Below are positions 55,255-63,845 of a stretch of 64,000 nucleotides of DNA, piece by piece. Source of the DNA: a virus; IMG/VR virus record IMGVR_UViG_3300046009_009315, positions 1 to 64,000 of that record; one strand, written 5' to 3'. Position 1 is the stretch's first letter. Each line of letters begins with the position of its first letter. The notes below the pieces were generated by a model. That model had not been told where the DNA came from. It did not search any database and saw only the letters and a list, made by a program, of their open reading frames with translations. Position numbers and translations under genes: made by a program.

Positions 55255-55435
55255 CTTCTTCATCCTCCTTTGCGAGAGTTTGCATAGCGTTTAATAAATC
55301 AAACTTCAAAGATTCTAATACGCCAATAACTTGATAAGCGGTCATATCGCTTTCGTGAGCATATCTTACAATATCCTTGTATAAGATTTGCCTCAACTGA
55401 TTGCCAGCTTGACAATTAAAATTTTCTTCGCTCAT
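55244..55435 (-). CDS. Small helical protein
   Basis: 63 residues (ESDMTAYQVIGVLESLKFDL), helical, acidic tail. Overlaps both neighbours. Confidence 0.5.
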   Translation of the reverse strand: MSEENFNCQAGNQLRQILYKDIVRYAHESDMTAYQVIGVLESLKFDLLNAMQTLAKEDEEDEI

Positions 55436-55704
55436 TTGATTTTTATATTATACCTAGATATTCTAAATCCGCAACCTAAAATGCAGAATGTAAATATCTT
55501 TCCATATTCGTATAATTCAAATGAAATGTCGCTAGTCAATTTCAATTTAAATCCAAACCATTTACTATCAACATCATTGTATATAGAATCATTCGGAGTA
55601 TGATAACCGAAACTGATGGCTGGTAAGAGGATGGCGATTGACCAATCTTTGCTCTTACCAAACCACCAATCACGATTCAGATTAACTTGTAATCCGAATT
55701 TCAT
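55432..55704 (-). CDS. Small beta-rich protein
   Basis: 90 residues, aromatic-rich (NRDWWFGKSKDWSIAILLPA). Directly after rIIB; no function recognised. Confidence 0.5.
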   Translation of the reverse strand: MKFGLQVNLNRDWWFGKSKDWSIAILLPAISFGYHTPNDSIYNDVDSKWFGFKLKLTSDISFELYEYGKIFTFCILGCGFRISRYNIKIK

Positions 55705-56619
55705 TTAGCCTTTAATGAATCTCCCTGTCTTTGGGTCACGCTTGCTGTGATAATTAACATAGGATTGTAAAGTGCCATCATTGGCATAATCATTATCATC
55801 TTCATCATCCTCGTAATCATCTTCGTCATCATATCCAAACATTTCATTCATAGCCTCTTGAGCTTCTGGACGATAAGGGTGAATATAATTGTCATAGACC
55901 TTATCATAAAGTTCTTTGTCTAGAGCTTTACGATACAAAGCTACTACCTCTAAACGATATGCACGAAGTTTCTGACATTCACAATCTGTTGGAACAGATA
56001 CAACATCAGCAGGGTTAATCTTAACTATCACAAGATTACCACCACCATTAAAACTCTTTGCATATTCTTCTGAACCAGCGTGAAAGCCAGCAGAACAACC
56101 AACATCTGCATTATCGCAAACTTGATTACGAGCCATCTCACGAATTTGTCCGATTGAGAAATCGTGCTGACCACTATACCAATCGGTAAAGTTTGCTTGA
56201 ACACTCTTGTATGCAAGGAAATCTCCATCGGGAGTAAGAGGCATCTTCTTATGCTCCAAGAATTTATACAATTCATTTACTGCCCTGCGAGAAGGATTTT
56301 GCATTAGCTTATCAAGAAACTTAACAAGAGGCTCATAAGGCAAACCATTCTTAATAAAGTTTAAGATGCGATCTACAACGATATTATGAATTTCCTCGCC
56401 AGCATAGGTCACAAGACCATCACGCACTTCAATGTTGCCGTGAGAAAATCGTGCGATAGCTTTACTCTTGTCGAGAATATCTGGAAGTTCGCTAAACCTT
56501 CCTTCTCGGATTGCGGAAATAGCGTCATTCCAAACTGGATTTTCGCTAGTAATAGTCTTTGGCTCATCGTTAAGAACGATGGTAAGACTACGATCAGTTA
56601 ATATATATGGTATCTTCAT
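55705..56619 (-). CDS. rIIB: rIIB-like protein
   Basis: 304 residues. The N-terminus sets a small strand/helix domain. The core NPSRRAVNELYKFLEHKKMP, GDFLAYKSVQANFTDWYSG and CSAGFHAGSEEYAKSF matches T4 rIIB and relatives. C-terminal acidic run near residue 270. Immediately after rIIA as in T4. In T4 the rII pair controls lysis and protects against the RexAB exclusion system. Confidence 0.85.
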   Translation of the reverse strand: MKIPYILTDRSLTIVLNDEPKTITSENPVWNDAISAIREGRFSELPDILDKSKAIARFSHGNIEVRDGLVTYAGEEIHNIVVDRILNFIKNGLPYEPLVKFLDKLMQNPSRRAVNELYKFLEHKKMPLTPDGDFLAYKSVQANFTDWYSGQHDFSIGQIREMARNQVCDNADVGCSAGFHAGSEEYAKSFNGGGNLVIVKINPADVVSVPTDCECQKLRAYRLEVVALYRKALDKELYDKVYDNYIHPYRPEAQEAMNEMFGYDDEDDYEDDEDDNDYANDGTLQSYVNYHSKRDPKTGRFIKG

Positions 56620-56640
56620 ATTTATAGTTTTACTCCTTTT

Positions 56641-58839
56641 TTAGTTTTTGTCAATAAGATTTATGTAATTTAAAATCTTTGTTAGTTGTTGCTTGCTGTT
56701 GTAATGCCACCCATAAGTATGAGGGACAAATACATCTAGCAATTCATATCTGCCTTGAATATTCTTTAATAGAGTATCCAAATTATAACTTGGATTGACC
56801 ATATCGAATTTAATTTCAATTTCGGCCAATTTTAAAAACTCAAGAGCTTCACCAACCTTCTTGAAGTTCGATTTTGCATAGAACATAACCGCACTTAAGT
56901 ATTGAGCAAACTCTGAATTTGTATTTTCAATAAGTTCGTGCAAACTTTTCTTGTGCATCTCTTGGACAAGATCAGCAAAGTTATTATCTTCTTTATTATG
57001 CTTATCCCAATGATTCTTGTCTGTGATTTGCTGTGATAGTTTAGAATACTCCTTGCGGATTCCATCTTCAAGATGTTTCCAGAGGCTTGTAAGATTTTTA
57101 TTTTTATTAATAATCTTTTTCTTGGATTCAAAAGTTTTAGTTTTGATTCCATAAACTTCTGGAAGTTTCTCGCCAGTAAGTTCTTCATACTTCTCAAGAA
57201 TATCTTTTAAAGTTCCATTTCTAAATTCGTGTTCTTTGCCTTGGGCTTGGAAGTTATTGATCTCTACATAGATAGCAGTATCATTAGCAAGATCAATAGT
57301 CATAGTCTCCCAATTAGCGGATTTTGTTCCCCAATTAGTAGCATCATTACGATTAAACTTAAAGATTTGAGAAGAATGTTTTGGATTCTTATTAACTACA
57401 ACGCTAGTTCCAGAATTGATCTTCTGAATTGTAATCTTTTCGTAATCAGATAGATTCAAATAATTCTCATCAACAAGACCAAGTTCCTTGTTAAAGTCAT
57501 CTTTAGTTGCTTGATCTGCGAATGTAAATACATAAGCACCATCAATCTTGTCTCCTAGTTCATTCCAGAGAGTAGCAAGACGATGAGTTACTCCCATCGC
57601 TGAACCAGTATCATTGATTAGAATCTTGTGCGTCTTTTCGCAAAGAATCCTTTTAGCTTCATTCTCTGAATTTAATTTTGTGCTTCTGCGAGACTTCTGA
57701 TAAAACTTTGAAGTCAATTTACCATTCTCGATCATCTTACCAATCTTATCATTGAAATCAATATGATTATCAGTAATAGTCTTGCTTTTCCAAGTTACCT
57801 TGTTGCTCAAAGCACTACGAACAATATAACCCAAACTACCATAAGTTCCAAAGACTTCATTATAAAGAGCTTTGGCATCATAGATGTTTGTTGAATCTTT
57901 AAATTGTTGAGAGATGCACTCTGCCATCTCTTTCTTAATCTTGCGAAACTTTTCTCTGATAGCTTTCCTAGTCTTTTCAGTATATTCTAGATTCTCACGG
58001 CTTGCAGTAATATCAAGTTCTCCAAGATCAAACTCAACTTCAAATCCTTGAGAGCAAATACCTTGCTCATCAGAATCTTCTTTGAATTGCACATCGCTAG
58101 TATCAATAGGATAACCAACTCCCATAATAGCAACAGATTCTCTACCATAGCTAGAGGTATTATAATAAGCCCAACCATTACCTTTAAATACTGGTGTGCG
58201 ATCATAGATTTCAGACAAATCTTCTTTTCTTGCACCTTTGATAACTGGTTTGTTCTTGAAATACTTAAACAAGTTTTTAGCAGTATATAAGAAAGTTTCA
58301 GTATCTTCTTCTTTGATTGGAACAGAAATTAATACACCAGTAGGCTCGGAAGATTTTTCTTCCTTGAGCTTTACAATCTTACCGATTTTAGTTTCATCAA
58401 TAAAAGCATTGTAAGTAGTTTTCTTGCCATCGTGATAAGAAATTAAAACAAAGTTATCACCATAACTGAATGGTGCGAATTTACCAATTCCATAATATCC
58501 AATAGCAGAATTACTATTGCGTTTCGTAGATTCACCATAATAGCAATAAAGATTCTTAATATCATCAGCAGAAAGACCATTACCAAAATCTCTGATAGTT
58601 AAAGTAGGGTCTAATTTTGTAGGAAGTTTAATCTCAATAGGACGCTTGCTCTTTGCTTCGATATTAGCGTCTTGTGCATTACAAGCGATCTCACGCAAAA
58701 CTGCAAGAGGCTTATTGGAATACAACTGATTGCGAAGGATGTTAAAGATATAAGGAAGTCCAGATTGCTTGATTCCGAAACTTACGGACTCAAAACTATC
58801 GGACTCGACTACATTGATGGGTTTTTCGATTAATTTCAT
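56641..58839 (-). CDS. rIIA: rIIA-like GHKL ATPase
   Basis: 732 residues. GHKL motifs: N-box REIACNAQDAN (49-59), G1 IRDFGNGLS (82-90), G2 YYGIGKFAPFSY (115-126). An Hsp90/MutL-type ATPase head with a long C-terminal region, as in T4 rIIA. Membrane-linked factor in T4. Own leaderless promoter ahead of both rII genes. Confidence 0.88.
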   Translation of the reverse strand: MKLIEKPINVVESDSFESVSFGIKQSGLPYIFNILRNQLYSNKPLAVLREIACNAQDANIEAKSKRPIEIKLPTKLDPTLTIRDFGNGLSADDIKNLYCYYGESTKRNSNSAIGYYGIGKFAPFSYGDNFVLISYHDGKKTTYNAFIDETKIGKIVKLKEEKSSEPTGVLISVPIKEEDTETFLYTAKNLFKYFKNKPVIKGARKEDLSEIYDRTPVFKGNGWAYYNTSSYGRESVAIMGVGYPIDTSDVQFKEDSDEQGICSQGFEVEFDLGELDITASRENLEYTEKTRKAIREKFRKIKKEMAECISQQFKDSTNIYDAKALYNEVFGTYGSLGYIVRSALSNKVTWKSKTITDNHIDFNDKIGKMIENGKLTSKFYQKSRRSTKLNSENEAKRILCEKTHKILINDTGSAMGVTHRLATLWNELGDKIDGAYVFTFADQATKDDFNKELGLVDENYLNLSDYEKITIQKINSGTSVVVNKNPKHSSQIFKFNRNDATNWGTKSANWETMTIDLANDTAIYVEINNFQAQGKEHEFRNGTLKDILEKYEELTGEKLPEVYGIKTKTFESKKKIINKNKNLTSLWKHLEDGIRKEYSKLSQQITDKNHWDKHNKEDNNFADLVQEMHKKSLHELIENTNSEFAQYLSAVMFYAKSNFKKVGEALEFLKLAEIEIKFDMVNPSYNLDTLLKNIQGRYELLDVFVPHTYGWHYNSKQQLTKILNYINLIDKN

Positions 58840-58846
58840 ATATTGA

Positions 58847-58874
58847 ATTTAAATGAGTTTTAAATTAGCGTCAA
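58847..58874 (-). promoter_or_regulatory. Early promoter for rIIA
   Basis: TTGACG, 16 nt, TTAAAT, 7 nt, ATG. Confidence 0.55.
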
Positions 58875-58881
58875 GGTATTT

Positions 58882-58971
58882 CTACCAATGATGTATCGCA
58901 TTTATAATCAGCACTATATTAGCGATTACGCCAAGAATAATTACAAAATATTCAAAGAATTTTTGGTTCAT
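58882..58971 (-). CDS. Tiny membrane protein
   Basis: 29 residues, one helix (YFVIILGVIANIVLIINAIH). Five nt after the ligase stop. Confidence 0.45.
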   Translation of the reverse strand: MNQKFFEYFVIILGVIANIVLIINAIHHW

Positions 58972-58976
58972 AAAAT

Positions 58977-60095
58977 TTATTCGTAGCTTTCTCTATCAAT
59001 CGCTATTACATAACCAAATCTAGGCACATCATCTGGTGTGTAATTGAAAAACTTTATGGTAGCTTTCTTGCCTACAAGTTTATTCTTATCTTTAAGTAGT
59101 TGAGCTAGATAAGTAAAATCGCCTTTAATATTGCTTTTAAAAGGTCTGCCGTGTTTATTTTTAAACACCATATAACCCGCAGTTCCTTTTCTATTACCTT
59201 CACCTTCAACGACTTCTTGAATTATAAATTCCTCATCCATAAAATCTTTTCTTTTAAGAAGATTTTTGCTACGCTTATTTTCATAAGCAAGATTTAATCT
59301 AACCATTTGACCTTCATAGCCTTGTTCCATATACATTTCATATGCTTCGTCAAGTTCTTGTTGTTTGCTAATTTTTAAAGTAGTCACAACTTTGATCTTT
59401 TTATACTGATTACTCTTTTTAAGAGCGTCTAATACAAGTTCGTATCTTTCATAGAAAGAATCGTTTGCGGAAATCATACCAATTTTAGGTGCATCATAAA
59501 CCCAATACTCGATAGTTTCTGCACTTTCTTCCAGTTCTTCCTCGGTAGGCTTTGTCCTTTTTACAAGTGAGCAAATCTTATTAAAATCATTTGCTAATTT
59601 ATCACAATATAATTCACCATCAAGAATAGCGTTAGGATATTTCTTAAAAAATCCTTCTAGATTTTCTCGGATATGAGGAGCAGAGATAATCTTTTTACCA
59701 TTACGAGAGAACATACCATCTTTAGTTGTGATGCAACGAATACCATCTAATTTGGGTTGAGAATATACAGGAAAATTAATATCATAATCCTCATACTTAT
59801 GAGCCAACATTGGTTCAAAGTATTGAGTTTTATTAATATCTTTAATAGATTCAAAATAACCAGATTCCAATTTCTTTTTACGCTTCGCTTCTGCTTCTTT
59901 AATTGCTTGTTCTTCTGGAGTAGTAGCGTTTGCTCTACCAGCATTTTTTACATCACAATCTGTCCACTCATTAACTATTTTATTATCACTATCTGTATGA
60001 CCAGAAATCGTGCGGTATTGATTTCCTTTGACTTCGATAGTCCACTCTTGGACTTTACCAGTCTTTGTCTTTTTATAAATTGTAGGTAGCTTCAT
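58977..60095 (-). CDS. ATP-dependent DNA ligase
   Basis: 372 residues. KLDGIR at 115-120 places Lys115 as adenylated residue; FSRNGKKI, DGELYCD, YWVYDAP and a C-terminal OB region (FNYTPDDVPRFGYV) follow nucleotidyltransferase motifs. Residues 1-80 carry an extra basic/Glu-rich region. Seals nicks in replication and repair. Own promoter. Confidence 0.93.
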   Translation of the reverse strand: MKLPTIYKKTKTGKVQEWTIEVKGNQYRTISGHTDSDNKIVNEWTDCDVKNAGRANATTPEEQAIKEAEAKRKKKLESGYFESIKDINKTQYFEPMLAHKYEDYDINFPVYSQPKLDGIRCITTKDGMFSRNGKKIISAPHIRENLEGFFKKYPNAILDGELYCDKLANDFNKICSLVKRTKPTEEELEESAETIEYWVYDAPKIGMISANDSFYERYELVLDALKKSNQYKKIKVVTTLKISKQQELDEAYEMYMEQGYEGQMVRLNLAYENKRSKNLLKRKDFMDEEFIIQEVVEGEGNRKGTAGYMVFKNKHGRPFKSNIKGDFTYLAQLLKDKNKLVGKKATIKFFNYTPDDVPRFGYVIAIDRESYE

Positions 60096-60101
60096 AGTCT
60101 C

Positions 60102-60130
60102 AGTTTATACTGGACTAGCCAACTTGTCAA
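60102..60130 (-). promoter_or_regulatory. Early leaderless promoter for the ligase gene
   Basis: TTGACA, 17 nt, TAAACT, 6 nt, ATG. Confidence 0.75.
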
Positions 60131-60315
60131 ATTTTGTTTTTTTTTGATTTAGAAGGAGTTGCAACTTTGAGCAAACTCCAAGTGCCATCTTTATTATCGT
60201 GCCAATCAATCGTATCACCGATTTTCCATCCCATCTTTTTTAAAAGAGAATTTGGTAGTTCAATATATTGATAACCATTCTCCTCTTTTATTTCAAGAGT
60301 ATGAGAGTTTTTCAT
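60127..60315 (-). CDS. AbrB/MazE-like DNA-binding protein
   Basis: 62 residues. YIELPNSLLKKMGWKIGDTI with WHDNKDGTWSLLK is the swapped-hairpin AbrB/SpoVT fold. No toxin partner is adjacent; more like the stand-alone regulators of phages. Basic C-terminus. Confidence 0.7.
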   Translation of the reverse strand: MKNSHTLEIKEENGYQYIELPNSLLKKMGWKIGDTIDWHDNKDGTWSLLKVATPSKSKKNKI

Positions 60316-60980
60316 CTAGGAGTTAATACTTTAACAATGAATCTAATACCACGCCAGTTAAGCCAATTAAGAGCATTGATTAATTTCGTGCAAAGTCTCG
60401 TTAGTCTCCATCCAAGATTTTCTACAACACGCACATAATAATTAAAATAAAATTTATAAACTGGACAACGCATTTTCTTTTCGTGAAGCATAGTCTCTGC
60501 TTCCCACTTTAATTGATTTTCAATTCTATCTTTACTAGAATATTTGTTATATTCTGGAAGAATTGTAAGAGTTTTTACCACGCCATCAACTACAACAGCT
60601 TTCCAATCTGGAAAGAAATCGGTGGCATCAATATTATCACCATTCACAACACACCCAAAAACAAAACTGCCAGTATAATCCTCACGAAACTTCTCATATT
60701 TTTTATCAACTACCCACTTTTGATTATGAAGTGAAGGAAGTCTAATCCATCCGTTATATTTTTTATTATCTTCCTGTATTTCTTCTTTGGTCTTATCCTC
60801 GTAATGACCTTCGATTACTTCTTCATATAATTTATTATCTCTTAAAATATAAGTAGAAAGACAATTTTCTTCTATCTCTTTTGTCTGAAATTCCTCATCT
60901 CGCCAATTACGATTTAGCGTCTTTAATGTAGCATCAAGAGGAAGTTCTTGCTCTACTCGGATATAATTAAATAGTCCCAT
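60312..60980 (-). CDS. Conserved phage protein
   Basis: 222 residues. MGLFNYIRVEQELPLD at the start, ILRDNKLYEEVIEGHYED and FVFGCVVNGDNIDATDFFPD resemble a common phage family of unknown role. Trp/Leu-rich C-terminus. Own promoter. Confidence 0.65.
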   Translation of the reverse strand: MGLFNYIRVEQELPLDATLKTLNRNWRDEEFQTKEIEENCLSTYILRDNKLYEEVIEGHYEDKTKEEIQEDNKKYNGWIRLPSLHNQKWVVDKKYEKFREDYTGSFVFGCVVNGDNIDATDFFPDWKAVVVDGVVKTLTILPEYNKYSSKDRIENQLKWEAETMLHEKKMRCPVYKFYFNYYVRVVENLGWRLTRLCTKLINALNWLNWRGIRFIVKVLTPR

Positions 60981-60986
60981 ATTGGT

Positions 60987-61014
60987 ATTATATTCTAAAT
61001 TTTTATTAAGTCAA
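60987..61014 (-). promoter_or_regulatory. Early leaderless promoter for 60980
   Basis: TTGACT, 16 nt, TATAAT, 6 nt, ATG. Confidence 0.75.
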
Positions 61015-61654
61015 TATTATTTTTATTGTCTATTATAACAAAAGAAGCCCTTTCCTCGCAAAAACTACCAGTATTAATATATTTATCAGAGTATTCGGAT
61101 ATATGTGAATGACCGCAAATTACTTTGTCATAGTTATTATTTTCTATATATTTCAAAGCATTTCTTTTCATATCAGAGCTTTTCTCTATAAAATTATTTG
61201 TCCTATTTTTAAATAAACGGAAGAAATCATCGGCAAATGGAGTATAATGTCGGAATATGTAATATAATTTTACAATAAAATTTGTTATATATTTAAACTT
61301 ACTAAAGTAAATATCAAAAATATCGCCGTGAACAACAAGAATCTTTTGATCTTTTAATTCCAAGATATATTCATCTTTACAATCAAATCCAAGAAGAATA
61401 CTCATAAACTCTGCTTTAAGAAAACAATGATTACCAATAAGGTAGATAACCTTTTGTTTTTTAGATAGTTTCCTTAATTTAGATAACACTTTCCAATGAT
61501 TACCTTTTAAACGATTTAAGTTGTAATGGTCAAAAAGATCGCCAGCTATAATAATTGTTTTTGCTTTATGTTTCTTTAAAACTTTTAATAGGATTTCGGC
61601 TTTACAATCTTTATCTCCAAGATGAATGTCAGAGATTATGAGATATTTATTCAT
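60995..61654 (-). CDS. Calcineurin-like metallophosphoesterase
   Basis: 219 residues. ISDIHLGD, IAGDLFDH, IGNHC, VVHGD and CGHSH are the five metal motifs of the fold. The order resembles LpxH/UDP-diacylglucosamine hydrolase-type and nuclease-type enzymes; substrate uncertain. Overlaps the UvdE gene by 4 nt, suggesting a repair link. Confidence 0.85.
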   Translation of the reverse strand: MNKYLIISDIHLGDKDCKAEILLKVLKKHKAKTIIIAGDLFDHYNLNRLKGNHWKVLSKLRKLSKKQKVIYLIGNHCFLKAEFMSILLGFDCKDEYILELKDQKILVVHGDIFDIYFSKFKYITNFIVKLYYIFRHYTPFADDFFRLFKNRTNNFIEKSSDMKRNALKYIENNNYDKVICGHSHISEYSDKYINTGSFCEERASFVIIDNKNNIDLIKI

Positions 61655-62547
61655 AGACTAGCGAAAGATTTTTCTTTCATTTTTAATTCAAAATCTACAT
61701 CTACATTTAATCCGTATGAATCTGGTATGCGAGTTGCATAGTCAGCGTGTTTGCGTGGATTCTTATGTCCTTCAATGCTTTCTGAATAATGAAACAATGG
61801 AGTAGTATTCCAAGTAGAATAAGCTAACTCAAACGCTTGCTTCTCGGTTAATCCATCTGGATGACACTTGTGATGAAGATAATCAAAAGTAATTGGTATA
61901 GCTGTGACAGAATGAAAATGTCTCATAAGTTTCTTGATAGACCAGCAGGAATCTTTGTCATCGTTTTCTATAACTAATCTGGTCTTAACATCCTCTGATA
62001 GCTTATCAAAGTTGCTCATAAATTTCTTGACTATGCTATTTAGATCACCCTTGGAATTATGTATGTGCATATTCATAGGCGAGTTATAGTTTAGTGGACA
62101 ACCAATTTGCGTCATAAACCAACCATAGAAATTTAATTCTTTGATTGTTTTATCTACGGCATTTTGATTGTCACTAGCGAGAACATTAAATTCAGAGGGA
62201 TGACAAGAAACTCTTACATTGGTAGATTGAATTAGAGATTTGATATTATTGAATTGATCTAGTATTAGATTATAGTCTGGTAAATCTTGTAATGATACAT
62301 TCGCCTTGTCATAAGTAATAAGAGGAAATAAATCAGAAGATAATCTATATGTATGTTTGTTGTCTGCACAATATTTGATAGCGTGATATGTGACATCCAT
62401 ATTGTTAAGAATACGAGAGGATAACTCTTTCAATGCTTCTTCTCTAGGAAGTTGAGAGAATCTTTTATATGTCATCGTCTTAAACTTCTTTGGAACATCT
62501 TGTTCCTCTAGAGCTAAGACAATACAGCATACTCCTTTTCGATTCAT
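61651..62547 (-). CDS. uvdE: UV damage endonuclease, UvdE family
   Basis: 298 residues, the full TIM-barrel length. RVSCHPSEFNVLASDNQNAV, MHIHNSKG, VIENDD and FDYLHHKCHPD are conserved metal-site segments. Nicks DNA 5' of UV lesions. Own promoter; with ligase and HhH protein forms a phage repair set. Confidence 0.9.
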   Translation of the reverse strand: MNRKGVCCIVLALEEQDVPKKFKTMTYKRFSQLPREEALKELSSRILNNMDVTYHAIKYCADNKHTYRLSSDLFPLITYDKANVSLQDLPDYNLILDQFNNIKSLIQSTNVRVSCHPSEFNVLASDNQNAVDKTIKELNFYGWFMTQIGCPLNYNSPMNMHIHNSKGDLNSIVKKFMSNFDKLSEDVKTRLVIENDDKDSCWSIKKLMRHFHSVTAIPITFDYLHHKCHPDGLTEKQAFELAYSTWNTTPLFHYSESIEGHKNPRKHADYATRIPDSYGLNVDVDFELKMKEKSFASL

Positions 62548-62553
62548 ACTCTG

Positions 62554-62582
62554 ATATTACTCTACCCTATGAATATAGTCAA
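62554..62582 (-). promoter_or_regulatory. Early leaderless promoter for uvdE
   Basis: TTGACT, 17 nt, TAATAT, 6 nt, ATG. Confidence 0.7.
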
Positions 62583-62593
62583 GAGAGTAAAAA

Positions 62594-62770
62594 TTATCTG
62601 TAAATATATGTAGATGAGCCGTTTTGTTTTTTTAATTCTTTTTTAATCAACGACTTTTGATTATCTTCTGACCATTTTATACTATCATAGTTATTTTTAA
62701 ACCTATTAGAGAAACAATTTCTTGGCTTGTCGCCTTTTCCAGCTCCATTATTTGCAGTTTTTTCGTTCAT
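62594..62770 (-). CDS. Small basic GKGDKPR protein
   Basis: 58 residues. GAGKGDKPRNCFSNRFKNNY matches a widespread small phage protein family, function unknown. Confidence 0.6.
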   Translation of the reverse strand: MNEKTANNGAGKGDKPRNCFSNRFKNNYDSIKWSEDNQKSLIKKELKKQNGSSTYIYR

Positions 62771-62876
62771 ATTTGGCGTTTTTTAGTTCGTAAATCGAAT
62801 ATTTTTATTATACATCAAAATTAACTTATTTGCAAAAATTTTATTCGTATTTGGCATTTTTTAGTTAGCAAATCTA
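62765..62876 (-). repeat. Direct repeats ATTTGGC(A/G)TTTTTTAGTT
   Basis: On the plus strand ATTTGGCGTTTTTTAGTT at about 62771 and ATTTGGCATTTTTTAGTT at about 62852, both followed by (C/A)G(T/C)AAATC; a third weaker copy at about 63110. All near starts or ends of small genes; possible operators. Confidence 0.45.
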
Positions 62877-63086
62877 ATCTTCGACTGGTATAAAATTAAC
62901 TAATGCATCATTTCCATATACTTTGAATGATTTTAACTTATATCTTTTTCTTTCAAGCATATTTTTTAATTCATTAATATATTCACTTTTCATATAAACT
63001 ACAACTGTTTCGCCATCGTCTATATCTACTCCGTATTCATCTGCAAACTCCGAACAAATAGCTAATGCCTCATTTTGATTGTCCAT
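62874..63086 (-). CDS. Small acidic protein
   Basis: 70 residues. VVVYMKSEYINELKNMLERK and alternating strands, alpha/beta. GTGTAAT before it. Function unknown. Confidence 0.5.
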   Translation of the reverse strand: MDNQNEALAICSEFADEYGVDIDDGETVVVYMKSEYINELKNMLERKRYKLKSFKVYGNDALVNFIPVED

Positions 63087-63093
63087 AATATGG

Positions 63094-63100
63094 ATTACAC
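63094..63100 (-). promoter_or_regulatory. GTGTAAT motif before 63086
   Basis: GTGTAAT 7 nt before the ATG. Confidence 0.35.
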
Positions 63101-63140
63101 CTTATATATTTGGCATTTTCTTATTAGTAAATTGAAAATT

Positions 63141-63228
63141 TGGAACGAGTAGGATTCGAACCTACGGATGATATTGAACCATCGGAAGTTTAGTAAACTT
63201 CTGCTTTAGACCACTCAGCCATCGTTCC
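63141..63228 (-). tRNA. tRNA-Ser with ACU anticodon
   Basis: Acceptor GGAACGA/TCGTTCC, long variable arm, T-arm GTAGGTTCGAATCCTAC, anticodon loop TTACTAA. The anticodon is ACT rather than the usual GCT for AGY Ser codons. Confidence 0.85.
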
Positions 63229-63230
63229 TA

Positions 63231-63845
63231 TTATTTTAACCATACAGATGTAGGATTATAAGTTTCTGTATCAAGATAATCCCACACTTTCCAATCTTTA
63301 TTTCCCTTACAATATTCTATAATATTCCAAAGAAATGCGTGAAGATCTTCAATATGCCAAACATCATCAAGCAACTTCTTTCCTAGATATCTTGATTGAT
63401 GAGCCACATGATCTGCGTAACTATATGCAAAAGCAGAGAAAGGTGGTAATACGCATCCCATAGAGCAAAGTACTCCTTGCATACGAGATGCAACTTCTTT
63501 GCCTCCAACAGAATGCATCGTAACTATAACTCCCGCTGGTTTGCCTAGAAGATGTTTTTTTCCTTCAATCTCTGTCATCTTTTCGAAAAGTTGTTGCATA
63601 TTTGAACCCCAACTATCCCAATATGTTCCCGTACAAAAAATTAAGGCATCGCTTTCTTTAATGATATGTCGTACTTTAGGCCAGTAGAAATCTTTATGGA
63701 GATGAACTATTTTTATTTTTATATTTGAATCAATACGATTAATTTTTTTCCTTATTTTCTTAATAAGAGAGCCAGTATTACCATTCTTACCACCAATAGC
63801 TCCGTTAATTATGGTGAGAGTTTTTTTCTTTTCTGGCGAGTTCAT
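63231..63845 (-). CDS. Flavodoxin-like NAD(P)H-dependent reductase
   Basis: 204 residues. TIINGAIGGKNGNTGSL is the FMN phosphate loop; ALIFCTGTYWDSWGSNMQQL and VIVTMHSVGGKEVAS are the other flavin loops of the FMN-reductase family. Redox partner unknown; unusual for phages. tRNA-Ser follows by 2 nt. Confidence 0.8.
   Translation of the reverse strand: MNSPEKKKTLTIINGAIGGKNGNTGSLIKKIRKKINRIDSNIKIKIVHLHKDFYWPKVRHIIKESDALIFCTGTYWDSWGSNMQQLFEKMTEIEGKKHLLGKPAGVIVTMHSVGGKEVASRMQGVLCSMGCVLPPFSAFAYSYADHVAHQSRYLGKKLLDDVWHIEDLHAFLWNIIEYCKGNKDWKVWDYLDTETYNPTSVWLK

Noticed and set aside
62640-62660. Match to the island repeat (AATCAACGACTT)
   Set aside because: A single short match within a coding sequence, without arm symmetry or core.
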